Source of the DNA: Rhizophagus clarus
Taxonomy: Eukaryota > Glomeromycota > Glomeromycetes > Glomerales > Glomeraceae
NCBI GenBank assembly: GCA_015698045.1
Contig: BLAL01000324.1
Coordinates: forward strand, 1,138,501-1,202,500
Direction: 5' to 3'
DNA: 64,000 bases
Shown piece by piece: positions 34,216 through 44,709 of this stretch (position 1 is the first letter of the stretch; every line of letters begins with the position of its first letter). The position numbers and the translations under genes are program-made. The notes below the pieces were generated by a model. That model saw only the letters and a list, made by a program, of their open reading frames with translations, was not told the DNA's origin and ran no database searches.

Positions 34216-34790
34216 TCCTGGACCCCATTGGACACCATTTACATTTTTTTTCTTTAAATAGAAGGTTTATAGGCGAGTACTAACCTTCCTTTTATTCTTT
34301 TTTTATAGTTTCTGAAACTTTTTAGACACCAATTCAGACTGGTAAGTTAAATATATCTATTTTTTTAATATAATGTATATAGACATGTATTAACCTTCTT
34401 TTTATTCTTTTTTTTATAACTTTGGACTTCCCTTATTAAACACCATTTCAGACCGGTAAGTTATAAATTTTTTTTAAAAAAAATAGGAGGCGTGATTACT
34501 TATAAGAAATGTATTAACATCTATTTTTACTTTTTTTAGCAGTTCTGACTTCTTCAGAGAGGCTTTCAGATGGTTAGTTTTAAGAGAAGGTTCGCTATAT
34601 GAAAAATGTGATAACATTTATTTTTTATTTATGTAGGTTTTAGCTTCTTTGGAGGTAACTTTTAGATGGTAAATAAATTTCTTTGGGAAAAGTTTCGTCA
34701 TTACCCATAAGAACCATATTAAAAGTTTCCTTTTTTTAGTTTTATTTTGTATATATAGGTAATGCTTCAGAGAGGACTTTTGGACAGTAT
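34216..34790 (+). repeat. Tandem array of microexon/intron-like units (five to six copies)
   Basis: Five units recur at about 96-118 bp spacing, each with a short block bounded by AG on the left and GT on the right: 34309-34341 (33 nt), about 34420-34455, 34540-34572 (33 nt), 34637-34668 (32 nt) and 34759-34786 (28 nt). A weaker one lies at 34216-34242. Right borders read ACTG|GTAAGTT, ACCG|GTAAGTT, GATG|GTTAGTT, GATG|GTAAATA and GACA|GTATAT. Between blocks lies an intron-like stretch with a branch-site-like TACTAAC or TATTAAC, about 25 nt of pyrimidines and (T)AG. One frame gives related 11-residue peptides such as VLTSSERLSD and NASERTFGQ. The third unit has lost its AG and the last units have lost bases. 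It looks like an exon-plus-intron unit amplified in tandem and now decaying. Confidence 0.6.
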
Positions 34791-34869
34791 ATAAATTTTT
34801 TTTTGGGAAGTTTCTCAATTACCTCTAAGAAATGTACTAAACACTTCAAAACTTTTGATAAATATCTGT

Positions 34870-35600
34870 AGCTTTAGAATTTTATTTTTTATTTTTTCTC
34901 TCAGTTATAATTCTATCAATAAAGTTTATTTACAATAACGATCAATAATTATTTAATCACATTGAATTAATAAAATGAGAAAATAATAAATTTCATATAA
35001 ACATCTGGCTTCAAATATTGGAGAATTAGATATTGGGCTATATTAGGACCAATATTCGCCTAAAATTTACCTGATATGTGTCAAGAATGTAATGAAACTG
35101 CTTAAAGCTCCCCAACATGTTTAACTTTTACTTGTTTATTAGTAAAATAATATATTTATTACAGATCAGTCGGATCATGTGGTGATAGTGAATAACCAAA
35201 ATTATGATGGCAAATTAACTAAATTAAAGTCCGTTAGGTCTGACTGTATTTTATTTACCATTAACATCTAATCTTTTAACCTTTATCGATCAATATATGA
35301 CAACATAACATGTTTCCACGTGAAAAATGCAATGTCTTTATGATAAAGAGATTTCTAAGTTTGCATACCAAGACTGTATTGTAAACTGTCTTTTAGAAGC
35401 TATTTTTTTTGGATCTCAGTCCTATAATTCATATACAAACGTAAGCAAGTATTATGTTTTCTTTATTATATTCTAAAAAACATTCTTTAATAAATTGGTA
35501 TATTGCATAGAAAATATATATGAAATATATACTACATCATTAAATTTTGGAATGTAAATTATAGTTATTAATTGATGGAATCATTTAACTAAATTACTAA
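34870..35600. other. No gene recognised
   Basis: AT-rich flank between the microexon array and the MITE at 35608. No coding text recognised. Confidence 0.4.
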
Positions 35601-35607
35601 CAATATA

Positions 35608-36096
35608 CAGTCAAACTTCAATGTACCGATACTCTATATACCGATAATTGCTTTTACCGATAAATTTTTGTTGTCCCATTTCATCACTAATAAAAAATCT
35701 CATTATACCGATATTATATATAATTTCGCGATGTAACGTATACCGATACTACCTCCTGGTCCCTTTATAGTAATGTATATTAAGATGTACTGATAATTTT
35801 GGTTACACTAATGTTAATTCTGGCCGGCACTATAAGTTTGGCCTGAGTTAAAAATTGTAACTGGGCATCTTTCTTAATTATGTCTGGAATTAGATTTTTT
35901 TCTATAATCATATTCACATTATACATAATATATTCAGGAAATTTTGAAAATTTTGGACTCAGAATTAAGCATAGTGCGAGCCAGGGTTAGATTTTGGCCT
36001 GCATTATAATCTACTAATTACATATATGTACTGATATTTCAATGTACTGATACTTTTTCCTAAAACTGGAAGCATCGGTATATTGAAGTTTGACTG
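35608..36096. mobile_element. Tc1/mariner/pogo-like MITE, 489 bp, TA duplication
   Basis: Left end CAGTCAAACTTCAATGTACC; right end read inverted CAGTCAAACTTCAATATACC. They match at 24 of the first 26 bases. TA flanks both sides (35606-35607 and 36097-36098). Internal TACCGATA repeats near the left end continue the terminal motif. No transposase is encoded. The CAGT tip with a TA duplication fits the pogo/Tigger type of Tc1/mariner elements. Confidence 0.9.
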
Positions 36097-36338
36097 TAGA
36101 ATAAAAAATAATGTAGTATTTTAATACGTACAGTATAACCGTAGTGTTGAATACCACTCACTAATTTTTGTCTAACATTGTCAATTTACAATTATAGAAT
36201 TAATTGAATAATATTAGAAATTTTTAAATTTTTAAATATGTAAATCATATAAATCTTGAAATGAATAATCTTGTAACCTAGAGAACGATACGAACTATAT
36301 ACACATAAATTTATAAGATATTTATTATTTAAACAAAC

Positions 36339-37350
36339 ATGAAATTTCAAAATCTTCTCTTTGTATTATTTATGATTTTTGTATTACATATTCAAGCTAA
36401 CGGAAATGCTGAAGATTACAAGCAATGGAAACACGATTTTCCTAAAACCTGTAAAAAACTTTTAAAACTAATCATTGCAATAAATGACAATCGTTAATGC
36501 GGGACCATTTCAAAAATCCTGGTCAATGTGCTACTGCTTTCAATCTTGGCCGTGATAATTATGAAGTTATCAAAGACTCCGATAAAGAACCTAAACCTTA
36601 TGATTTTACATTCTTCAAGAAAGGCTTAAATAAATATTGCCATGAAGATTTCCATTGTACAAAATACAAGATGTTTGTAAACATGAATTCAGTGTCAAGT
36701 TTGATTGGAGTGATGATCCTAAAAATTTTAAAGATACTGTATTACCGCTTATGCTGCCCATGGAACTTTGCTCACAATTACACTGAAATTCCTGGCCGAA
36801 AAGCTCTTTGTATTAAAAACAATCATGGTGGTAAGTTATAATTTTATAGCACATCTAACTTTAACGCTCTGTAGTGTATCTTAACGTAACATCTCTATTA
36901 TATAGATTTCTGCAGTTATGAATTTGTTGAGAAACTCACTAAATGGATGAAAAAGAAAATGAACACCAATCCAAAGGCTATTATATCCCATGACCTTAAA
37001 TTCGTTATAAAAGGAGATGGAAAGAAAATTCATATACCAAGATCATTTATCTGCGATCCATGTTGGAAAAAAATGGCCAATATCTATGGTGATTACATGA
37101 AAGAACATAAATTGAAGAAATCTGTCAAAAAGAATATTTGGGGATATCATCAAGATTAAAAGAGTTATATCTTCCACATTGTACTTACTATAAACGTGGT
37201 TTAGGTAAAATTTTGAAAGCTAGAGATTCTAAATTAAATAACGCAAATCCTGTACTCTATGCGACCAATATGGGGGATGATGACAGTATCTATGGAGCCA
37301 AGTTTCTCACATCTATATCAAACCGCTCAGAATACGTAAACAAGTTATGA
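36339..37350 (+). pseudogene. Secreted cysteine-rich protein, frameshifted
   Basis: The ATG at 36339 starts a signal peptide (residues 1-20, a Leu/Phe/Ile core ending HIQA) followed by an acidic/aromatic mature start (NAEDYKQWKHDF). The first frame stops at TAA 36495. Coding continues in another frame from 36497 with NPGQCATAFNLGRDNY and LNKYCHEDFHCTKYK. It then shifts to FSVKFDWSDDPKNFKDTVLP and returns at about 36780. A GTAAGT intron at 36831-36905 (75 nt) joins in phase to FCSYEFVEKLTKWMKKK and FICDPCWKKMANIYGDYM. A last shift near 37138 leads to ELYLPHCTYYKRGLGK and ends at 37350. At least ten cysteines lie after the signal peptide. Upstream, TTTATAAGATATTTATT is TATA-like. It resembles a secreted effector-type protein; no known fold is recognised. 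At least three frameshifts make it a recent pseudogene. Confidence 0.65.
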
Positions 37351-37859
37351 ATTTCAAGCCAGTCACAAAATAAATTAGTAAATCACAAAAGCATTTTAAA
37401 ACTTTAACTTTATTCAATGTAACCAAAACTTTCAAAGATTATTTGGAATAACTATATATAGATCCTCATAATATTAGACATATCTTAAAACAATTGAATT
37501 TTTTATGCAAAGTTTTCTTTTGAGCTGATCACGCATCAATTGCTTTTCAAATTCTTCTGAATTTTTATGAAAGTGTTTACATGTTGCTCATGGTGTTTGC
37601 CTTATACTTCTATAGCAAACCCATACTGTATAGTAGATGTCAAGTTCTAGTCCTTGAGGATGTTTAGACGTTTTTAAGAAGTCTGGTTGGCAGATGCTAG
37701 AAGATGGGCTAAGAATGTTAGTTATGACTTTATGACTTAGATTTCACATAATTACCTCTCTCAGTCACTCAGTGAAACTCAGTGAAACCAGATATATCAC
37801 AAAACCGTATAATAATTATACGAAATTTTACTGTCATCTCCCGTTATTCTGCATTTTCT

Positions 37860-38420
37860 TGTGTCATTCCAGTACTTAGGTAATGATAAAATGCATCAAT
37901 TCTCCAATGTTTATACAGAAGTGTTTGCATTCCATCTAATAAAATCCAACGTTTATCATCAAAGGGTGAGGTGGCCTGTTTCACTACTTCAACAAGAGAT
38001 ATTATATGATCCTTAGTTCTAAACCCAACATTTTTTGCTTATATTTGTTCTTCGTTGAATAAACATTCCCTATATAATAGTATCATAGGATCATACTCTT
38101 TCTCTTTGAAGTTAGGATCTTAAAGGGATCAGAAGAGCGGTAATAGGCATATTATCTCTGACAGTATTCTCCGTCCCCATTATGCTCATCCCTTATGTCT
38201 TGAACCTACATTACCATTTTCCAAAACATAATGGCATAATTTGCACGTATCCTAAAGAATTCAGATATTATATATTCCAAATACTCAATCTTGAATTTAC
38301 CTATAACGCCCGTATTTTTTAATGCTCATTCCCTATTTTTATTGATTATCCACGGAAGTGATTTTACTATTCTCTGGATCTTTAAGAAACTCATCACTAT
38401 TCCCATTTGTAATTTCTGAT
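37860..38420 (-). pseudogene. Type-B DNA polymerase C-terminal remnant (Polinton/Maverick-like)
   Basis: The reverse strand in broken frames reads GKFKIEYLEYIISEFFRIRA then NYAIMF (about 38310-38230). Further on are YRECLFNEEQ (about 38080) and KNVGFRTKDHIISLVEV, then KQATSPFDDKRWILLDGMQT (about 38040-37915). In protein-primed type-B polymerases of Polinton/Maverick elements the C-terminus has I-EF-GLRAK, then a DDKR-dG-TLAYGH signature. The order and spacing here fit, but the final motif is worn (LYKHWRI). Stops and frameshifts occur throughout. Taken to be an old fragment of a large self-replicating transposon. The match is from family knowledge and unconfirmed. Confidence 0.5.
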
Positions 38421-38624
38421 TAATCAGAACAAATCCATCTTTACCAGTCTGTTTATTCCAAAGTCAGCAAAGGTTATAACTAAACTAATTAAGGTGTTAG
38501 TATTATAAATTTTAGTTGGTGGAATATACTTGATCCACATCGTAAGTTTCATAATTCTGTTTTTTATTAATTAAAAAAGGATTAAGTTAGCTTATCTAAA
38601 TTATTTAATTGACCATACGTCTTT

Positions 38625-38938
38625 CTCTAAGGAAGAGAAGAGTTATGTTTATGAACAGGTTAAGAAATATCAGGAAATGAATAATGGTAACATTTCATGA
38701 AAGACTTTACAAGATGAGATGAAAACGGAATTTAGTAAATTCCGCTCAAGAAATGATCTCAAAAACATTTGGAACGTTAAAAAAAGACAGCTCGAAACTA
38801 AAAGCGGTAAGGTTGATGATGAAAATGAAAATGAAGGTGAATACGAGGATGAACTTAAAGCTGATGTTGAAGGTGGAACAGAGGATGAAAATAAACTTTC
38901 AATTCAATTCATTACAAATAGATCCGACTAAATAGATT
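38625..38938 (+). pseudogene. Myb/SANT-like family copy with one stop codon
   Basis: Open text LSKEEKSYVYEQVKKYQEMN is followed by a TGA at 38698-38700, then KTLQDEMKTEFSKFRSRNDL and KNIWNVKKRQ. This is one complete Myb/SANT-like domain: an E-E-K helix, a middle helix, then FR-R-DLKNIWN. Relatives have W at the stop position, so one G-to-A change explains it. An acidic tail (DDENENEGEYEDE) ends in TAG after about 80 residues. It is the only cluster member on the plus strand. No upstream exon is identified. Confidence 0.6.
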
Positions 38939-39339
38939 AATTTTAATAATATCATAACTGAAATCATTAAGTATAATAAACGAAAAAATTAAGGATAATA
39001 TATTAATACTACTTGGGAAACTATTTATTGAATTTATTAACTATTTTGGAGAGTTTAATTATTTTAAAATATTTAGTTATTATGTTAAATTAGTGAAATT
39101 TTGTGTTTTTATTCGGTTAATACGAATATCAGATATTACTAGATAATTTAAAATATCTCATATAATATATTTATATTATATTTAGCTATTTGAGTTGTAA
39201 CTATAAATATTATATTTAATTTTGCTTGCTTTTTAAATGATAATTAATTTTATTAGCGTTATTGATACTAAAATCTCGAACATTAGTTTATAATATTAAG
39301 TAACATACTGTATGATCAAAATTAGATCTATTTAAATTA

Positions 39340-39545
39340 GAATTGCGAAGAGGAGGAAGAAATTCTTTATTATATCATAACTCCAGTTACGACACAAATG
39401 AAATTTACCATAATCCTTTGAATTTCTATTTGTAAAATTCTTCTTTATCAGGAGCATTTGTTCAATTGACATTTGGACACCCAATATAATGGAAATTTTC
39501 AATTGGATTTGGATATGTGTCAAATTGTCCAATGCCAGATTATCA
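39340..39545 (-). pseudogene. Myb/SANT-like family fragment
   Basis: The reverse strand shows NRNSKDYGKFHLCRNWSYDI, the worn third helix of the family domain (relatives: IQKEYGKFRLRNDLRNIWN). The first half is lost. The 20-bp block GAAGAGGAGGAAGAAATTCT recurs at 39347 and 39594, so this and the next copy arose by local duplication. Confidence 0.5.
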
Positions 39546-39589
39546 AATGGACATTGACTAAATTCTTAAATTGAGATGTTCATCATATT

Positions 39590-40046
39590 CATGAAGAGGA
39601 GGAAGAAATTCTGCACCACGTTGCCTTAGTTTTCTATGATTCTATTGGTACTTAAGTTCATTTCGCAGGCAAAATTTACCATATTTCTATTTGTAAATAT
39701 TCCCATCGAATCACGTCATAATTTTTTTGACAACTGTTAACCCAATTATAAATGTAGTTTATCTCATCATATGAAAAAGGATCGCGGTTAACTATGTTGA
39801 CTAAACAGAAAAAAACAAGAGAAGCTAATTTAAATTTATTTCTTTTTTAAAAGTAAATAAATAAAGAGATGTGAATAACCTACTAAGTCAGTTGATGTGC
39901 ATTTTATGCTTCCAATGAAATAAAATTCGATTGGAAGCTTCCAATCCAAATGAATTTATTAAGGAATTATGCTTCCAAACAGTGCTTCCAATCTTCCAAG
40001 TGCACATCACTGTACTAAGTGGTTCTATATAATGTGGATTATTCAT
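39590..40046 (-). pseudogene. Myb/SANT-like family copy, with a MITE in its splice donor
   Basis: The reverse strand at about 39830-39590 reads VNRDPFSYDEINYIYNWVNS and NYDVIRWEYLQIEI. A deletion/frameshift then interrupts the third helix, and the tail keeps GAEFLPPLHEYDEHL. Upstream, the exon ending in the shared AACCACTTA|GTAAGT donor (compare 43323-43353) is split: the hAT-like MITE at 39889-40012 sits exactly there, with target duplication TACTAAGT, the reverse complement of the donor. Confidence 0.6.
39889..40012. mobile_element. hAT-like MITE, 124 bp, perfect 8-bp target duplication TACTAAGT
   Basis: Left end CAGTTGATGTGCA; right end TGCACATCACTG, its near-perfect reverse complement. 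TACTAAGT flanks both sides (39881-39888 and 40013-40020). The interior repeats GCTTCCAA/TTGGAAGC in both orientations. It disrupts a splice donor of a Myb/SANT-like copy. Confidence 0.9.
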
Positions 40047-40686
40047 TTTTTTTCTGAAAAAATTATAATATTTGAAATAAAAATACAAGTTAATAACTAA
40101 TATACATATGGATTAATTTTGTTTATTTGATTGATTTCGTTTTACCACTTAACAGTTTCGAATTATACACTATTTATTATATGTATTATTTTTGTTGATT
40201 GATAACCTGTAATGATTAACGGTAACATAATTTTAATATTTGTGGCATAATCACCGAAAAAGAAGAACTTGAATTTCGTCTGAGAAATAAAAAATGATCA
40301 AAAAGTAATATCACACCATTTATGTCTTTATAATTATTATGCTTAGTGAAATTCGGATGTAATCGTTATGAATAGGACTGGCAAGTAGATCCTTTCTTTT
40401 TTGATAATGCCAGTCAGAAAATTACTTCCTTTTTTAGAAGCTGGCTGATGTTAATATAGTTCCGGCCCTGAATCACAGTAAATATTTTTTGACTGGATCT
40501 TGCATATAAATGTATTTTCCGGAGTCCTCTACGAATATAAACATGTATTATTGTTTAATAGTTAATCAAGCACATATAAAATAAATGATCAATAAAAAGA
40601 GTAGCTTTATTCATCGCTACGGGCAATGCCTTTGGCAAAATTACGTAATGCGTGAAAAATGAAGGATGTAACATGGGTGACAAATT

Positions 40687-41012
40687 AGTGACGATGATTA
40701 ATTTCATCATTTTCATCAATAGAATCTCGCCGTAAAATTTGCCTTTTTATACGATTCCAAATGTTTCTGAGGTCATTTCGCAAACGGTGTTTACCGTAAT
40801 TTTTTCGAATATCTAGTTGTAAACGACCAGTGACCCAATTATAAACGTAGTTTTTCTCATCTTCTGAGAAAGGGTCATAGTTAACTTGGTTGACTAATCG
40901 GAAAGAACAAAAAACTTAATTTAAATTTTTTTTTTTTTTTGAATGAAATGAAAAAAAATATTATTATTAAAGAACTTACTAAGTGGATCTATACAATTTA
41001 CCTCCTCTTCCT
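40687..41012 (-). pseudogene. Myb/SANT-like family copy with internal deletion
   Basis: After an acceptor near 40905 the reverse strand reads VNYDPFSEDEKNYVYNWVTG, then directly RLQLDIRKNYGKHRLRNDLR and NIWNRIKRQILRRDSID, ending at a stop near 40690. The middle segment present in relatives (NYDMIRWE) is missing, so the frame is open but the domain is shortened. A small upstream exon piece (about 40978-41010) ends at the family's PL-type donor ACTTA|GTAAGT. Confidence 0.5.
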
Positions 41013-41119
41013 AAATTAAAAAAAAAAAATAATTGTTATTCTCATTGAAATAAACAACTAACAAACAAATAAATAATATCAATTTAATTAAACATATTTT
41101 TGAGTTGATTTTGTTTACT

Positions 41120-41500
41120 TTAGAGTTAGATTGTGGTGCTCGTTCATCATCCTCATAAACAGGAGGACAAAATTTTGCATTATTTTGCCGTAAATTATGA
41201 CTTCCTCTACTGTTCCAAATGTTCCTGAGATCATATTGCCAACGGAATTTACCATAAATTTTTTGAATCTCTAGTTGTAAATTTTCCCATCGAATCATGT
41301 CATAATTTCTTAGATGGTTCGCAACCCAATTATAAATGTAGTTTGTCTCTTCTTCTGTGAAACGGCCACAGTTAGATTGGTTGACTAAAAGAAAGAACAA
41401 AAGAAGTTAATTTAATTTTATATTAAATAAATAAATTGAGAACTTAACTTACTAAGTGGCTCAGAATATTTCATATACTTCATTCTCTCTTTTTGAAAAA
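41120..41500 (-). CDS. Myb/SANT-like family copy, domain intact
   Basis: Exon 41384 to about 41120 follows a TTTCTTTTAG acceptor. It encodes GRFTEEETNYIYNWVANHLR, NYDMIRWENLQLEIQKIYGK and FRWQYDLRNIWNSRG, a complete domain. A polar tail follows; the frame stays open to 41011 but probably splices before that. An upstream exon near 41450-41500 ends EPL with the shared donor (CCACTTA|GTAAGT). A 76-codon frame at 41891-41661 (starting MKISTKAAKAYIKN) could be its first exon; this is not established. Start, end and function are uncertain. By family resemblance it would be a DNA-binding nuclear protein or a transposon-derived domain. Confidence 0.45.
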
Positions 41501-41989
41501 AAAAAAAATTATAATAGAATAATATTGATTATAATATATGACTGAATTAATTTCGTTTATTTGATTGATTTCGTTTACAATTTAACAGTTTTGAAACATA
41601 CATTATTTATAATTTATAACTTGTAAATAATTAACGATAACGTGTAAGTTCAATATAGTCTCATTTAAGTAACACCGTAAAAATTATAAAGATTTTGGGA
41701 AACTTTAAAATGAAGTTATTAATTATATGTGGCGTAATCACAAAAAAGGAAGAATGGCTTTTAATCGATGAGACACAACATTTTGTGATATTTAAACAAA
41801 GGTAATTTACTTTCATTACTATTAATAAATGAACTACTTCTTGAATGAGATTTTTAATATATGCTTTGGCCGCTTTTGTCGAAATTTTCATAGATTAATA
41901 ATGATAAAGCATCGAGTAAGATGACTACGAAAAGTAAATTGGTTAAAATAATAATTATTTTTGATTGTTTCCCTGGCAGATCCTCCTAG

Positions 41990-42070
41990 CCGTCTTTTGC
42001 CCAATTTATTAATTTATCTCCCAGTTTCCGATTGGATGTTCCCTGTTCTGCATTTTTATTGGTCCTCTCA
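41990..42070 (-). promoter_or_regulatory. Possible CCAAT-box region
   Basis: Two inverted CCAAT boxes (CGATTGGATG near 42031 and TTATTGGTCC near 42057) lie about 140 bp upstream of the minus-strand ATG at 41891. The block is richer in G+C than its flanks. It could be the promoter of the Myb-like copy at 41.1-41.9 kb. Suggestive only. Confidence 0.25.
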
Positions 42071-43017
42071 GTGTCACGTACCCTTTGCTGGAAACCTTTT
42101 TTTTTACTTGTAGAAATCCATTGAATAATAAAGCATTTTTCAAGGCTACCTAAAGGTTTATGACAGACTATTTAATAAATGAAAGAAGGAGGTTTAATAA
42201 AATTAGAATTTAAAATAATTTAAAAATAACAGATGTTGTAAATATTTACGATTCGGGTCAAGCTTTTCTTTCCAACTAAAAAAATTAAATCATATGTTAT
42301 TTATTAGCTTACCGAGAACGTATTTGTTTAATAGGATTGTATTGACGGAGCAACTTGCTTATTCTCGCAAAACATTTAGTAGATGGCTCTTTTCCGACAT
42401 ATATTGTTCAATTATTATTGAATCGACCTAAAAAAATGAACAATGTCTTTTTTATTTGATTAAAATTAATAAGCGAAAATATTTATTTTTCTTGTTATTT
42501 ATTTACATACGTTTGCATAAACTTTTCATTTTTGAATTTAGTTTTTTTAAAAAATATCTTCTTCAGTTAGTGGTAATTAAATGAGTGAATAAGAAGTAAC
42601 GAACAATCAATGCTTTATACTGATACGAAAGTTTTAAAGACACAACATATAAGTGCAAATGGTGTTTTAAAATTTATTATAAAAAATTATTCCAATCTCC
42701 TTTTTTGTTTACGTTGTTTGATGATATACACTTGAAAATATTGACATTAACCTCGTACATCACTAGAAGTTCCATAATCCGTAGGATTATCCTATAGATT
42801 TACTAAACGGATATCCGGATCTATTCGGATCGGACATCAAGATAAACACTAATAAAAAATTATTTATTGTTTAAAAAGAAATAAAAAATAAAATCAAAAT
42901 ATTGTTCAAATTACCGATTCTAAAAAAATCAGTTAAATAAAATAAATATACTTTATAAATTTACATAAAGTCAAAATTAAAGCTATTTTTATATTGGGAA
43001 TCAGTAATTGTAATTGA

Positions 43018-43353
43018 TTACTGTGGTGTTTCATCATTTTCATCAATAGAATCTCGCCGTAAATTTTGTCTTCTTATACGATTCCAAATATTTCTGAGGT
43101 CATTTCGTAAACGGAATTTACCATACTCTTTTTGAATCTCTATTTGTAAATATTCCCATCGAATCACATCATAATTACTTTGACGAATAACCCAATTATG
43201 AACGTAGTTTTTCTCATCATCTGAGAAAGGACCATGGTTAACTTTGTTGACTAAATAGAAAGAACAAAAGAAGTTAATTTAAATTTTAAGAAAGAAATAA
43301 ATAAATTGAGAAATTAACTTACTAAGTGGTTCCATATAATTTATTTCATCCAC
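43018..43353 (-). CDS. Myb/SANT-like family gene, 3' two exons intact
   Basis: Exon 43353-43323 (VDEINYMEPL, phase-1 donor A|GTAAGT) joins exon 43250-43018 after a TTCTATTTAG acceptor. The second encodes VNHGPFSDDEKNYVHNWVIR, QSNYDVIRWEYLQIEIQKEY and GKFRLRNDLRNIWNRIRRQN, with an acidic end and TAA at 43018. The phases agree (1 + 2). The whole domain is present without stops. The first exon was not found, and a MITE-like fragment lies upstream at 43644. It is a close relative of the copies at 40.7 and 41.1 kb. Predicted DNA-binding from the tryptophan/aromatic pattern only. Confidence 0.55.
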
Positions 43354-43643
43354 CTAAAAATTAATAATAAAATTGTTATTAAAATAAATAATATAAGAGT
43401 TAACAGCGATCCCATAAGGCTTTAAATGCATACATATGAAAACAATTTCATTTCGTTCATTTTTCACAAATGATTTCGAAATGAGCATTTACCTATTTGA
43501 TCGTAAACGAACGTCGAAAAAAAATTCTTTAACAGTATGTTTTCAAAAGACCAAACTAGTACTATATAAATTTGCTTCAAAACATAATTTGTCATATCAT
43601 CGAAAAAGGAAGGTCATATTGGAAGCATTTTTAGAGTTCTAAA

Positions 43644-43672
43644 CATTCCAATCTTCCAATGCACATCACTTT
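43644..43672. repeat. Fragment of the hAT-like MITE family of 39.9 kb
   Basis: CATTCCAATCTTCCAATGCA and CATCACT match the right end of the element at 39889-40012. No left end or target duplication was found nearby. Confidence 0.5.
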
Positions 43673-44419
43673 TAACTGTTAATGGTACACAACATTTTTT
43701 ATTATACCCGTTTTATTCCGTGATTCGGTATTTCCCGAATTGATAATCAAGAAAATAACTACCAGTACCGAATGTTTACGGAGTTATAAACATAATTATA
43801 AGAAGGAGGTACTCATTTTAAAATGGCTAAAACTAGGATAATTGTAGAATTTTACAATATGTTATATGTTACTTAAAATATGTGTGTTTAAGTGAACTAT
43901 GGGCTGATATAAAAATAGGAAATGGAATCACGTTAATCACGTCAATCTACTTCAATTCTTTGAATTATTAGCGTTCAAAAATTTCAAATTATTACCTTCA
44001 TTACAATAATGTAATTAAAATTTTTTCTGAAAAATCTCCATTTTCTTCGATTTTACTATTTGAATGTACTAGTTTTCAAAATCCTTCATTTACAATAAAA
44101 ATTTCGTACGCCGCTGGGCACAGCGTCAACGACCCCCTAAAATTTGCCCACAATAACGAAGTAAAATAATAATAACAGTATTCTCATTATTTTCCTTTTA
44201 TTCGTACTTTAATAACAGAAGAAAAATCCTAAATAAAAATCTTGGAAAAAAACACATATCAGAATTATACCCATACAATCACAAAATGATCCCACTTCTC
44301 GTTTTATTTCATAAAAATTTTTTTAATTAATATTAAACCATTAAAAAAAACCTACTATAGAAAATTTAATCGTCTCATCTAAAAGACAGGTTCAACATTA
44401 AGTAAAGGTAGTTTAATAC

Positions 44420-44690
44420 TCATAGAAGGAGACGGAAAATCTTGTTTCATGATTAACTTCACGTATAGGTTTTGTGGGTTGTTTCGGTTTTATTTGGAAT
44501 CCCAAGTATTTTGATATTATTAATAGATTACCATTTATCTAAATAATCACATCTTGTCGACAAAATTTCCAATGAATGGTATCATCATTAATTTCAACCC
44601 AATAATCCTTTTCTCATAATCGAAAAAAACACCATGATTTACTGTTATATTAATTAAGGGGAGAACCTGTCATGATAAACTGTTAATTCA
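44420..44690 (-). pseudogene. Degenerate Myb/SANT-like family copy
   Basis: The reverse strand begins VNHGVFFDYEK after NIT, like the family's VNHGPFSDDEK. A shifted frame continues DYWVEINDDTIHWKFCRQDV and a worn INGNLLIISKYLG. Frames are broken by stops. Position and orientation fit the cluster; the homology is weak. Confidence 0.35.
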
Positions 44691-44709
44691 AGAAGAAAGA
44701 AAAAAGAAT

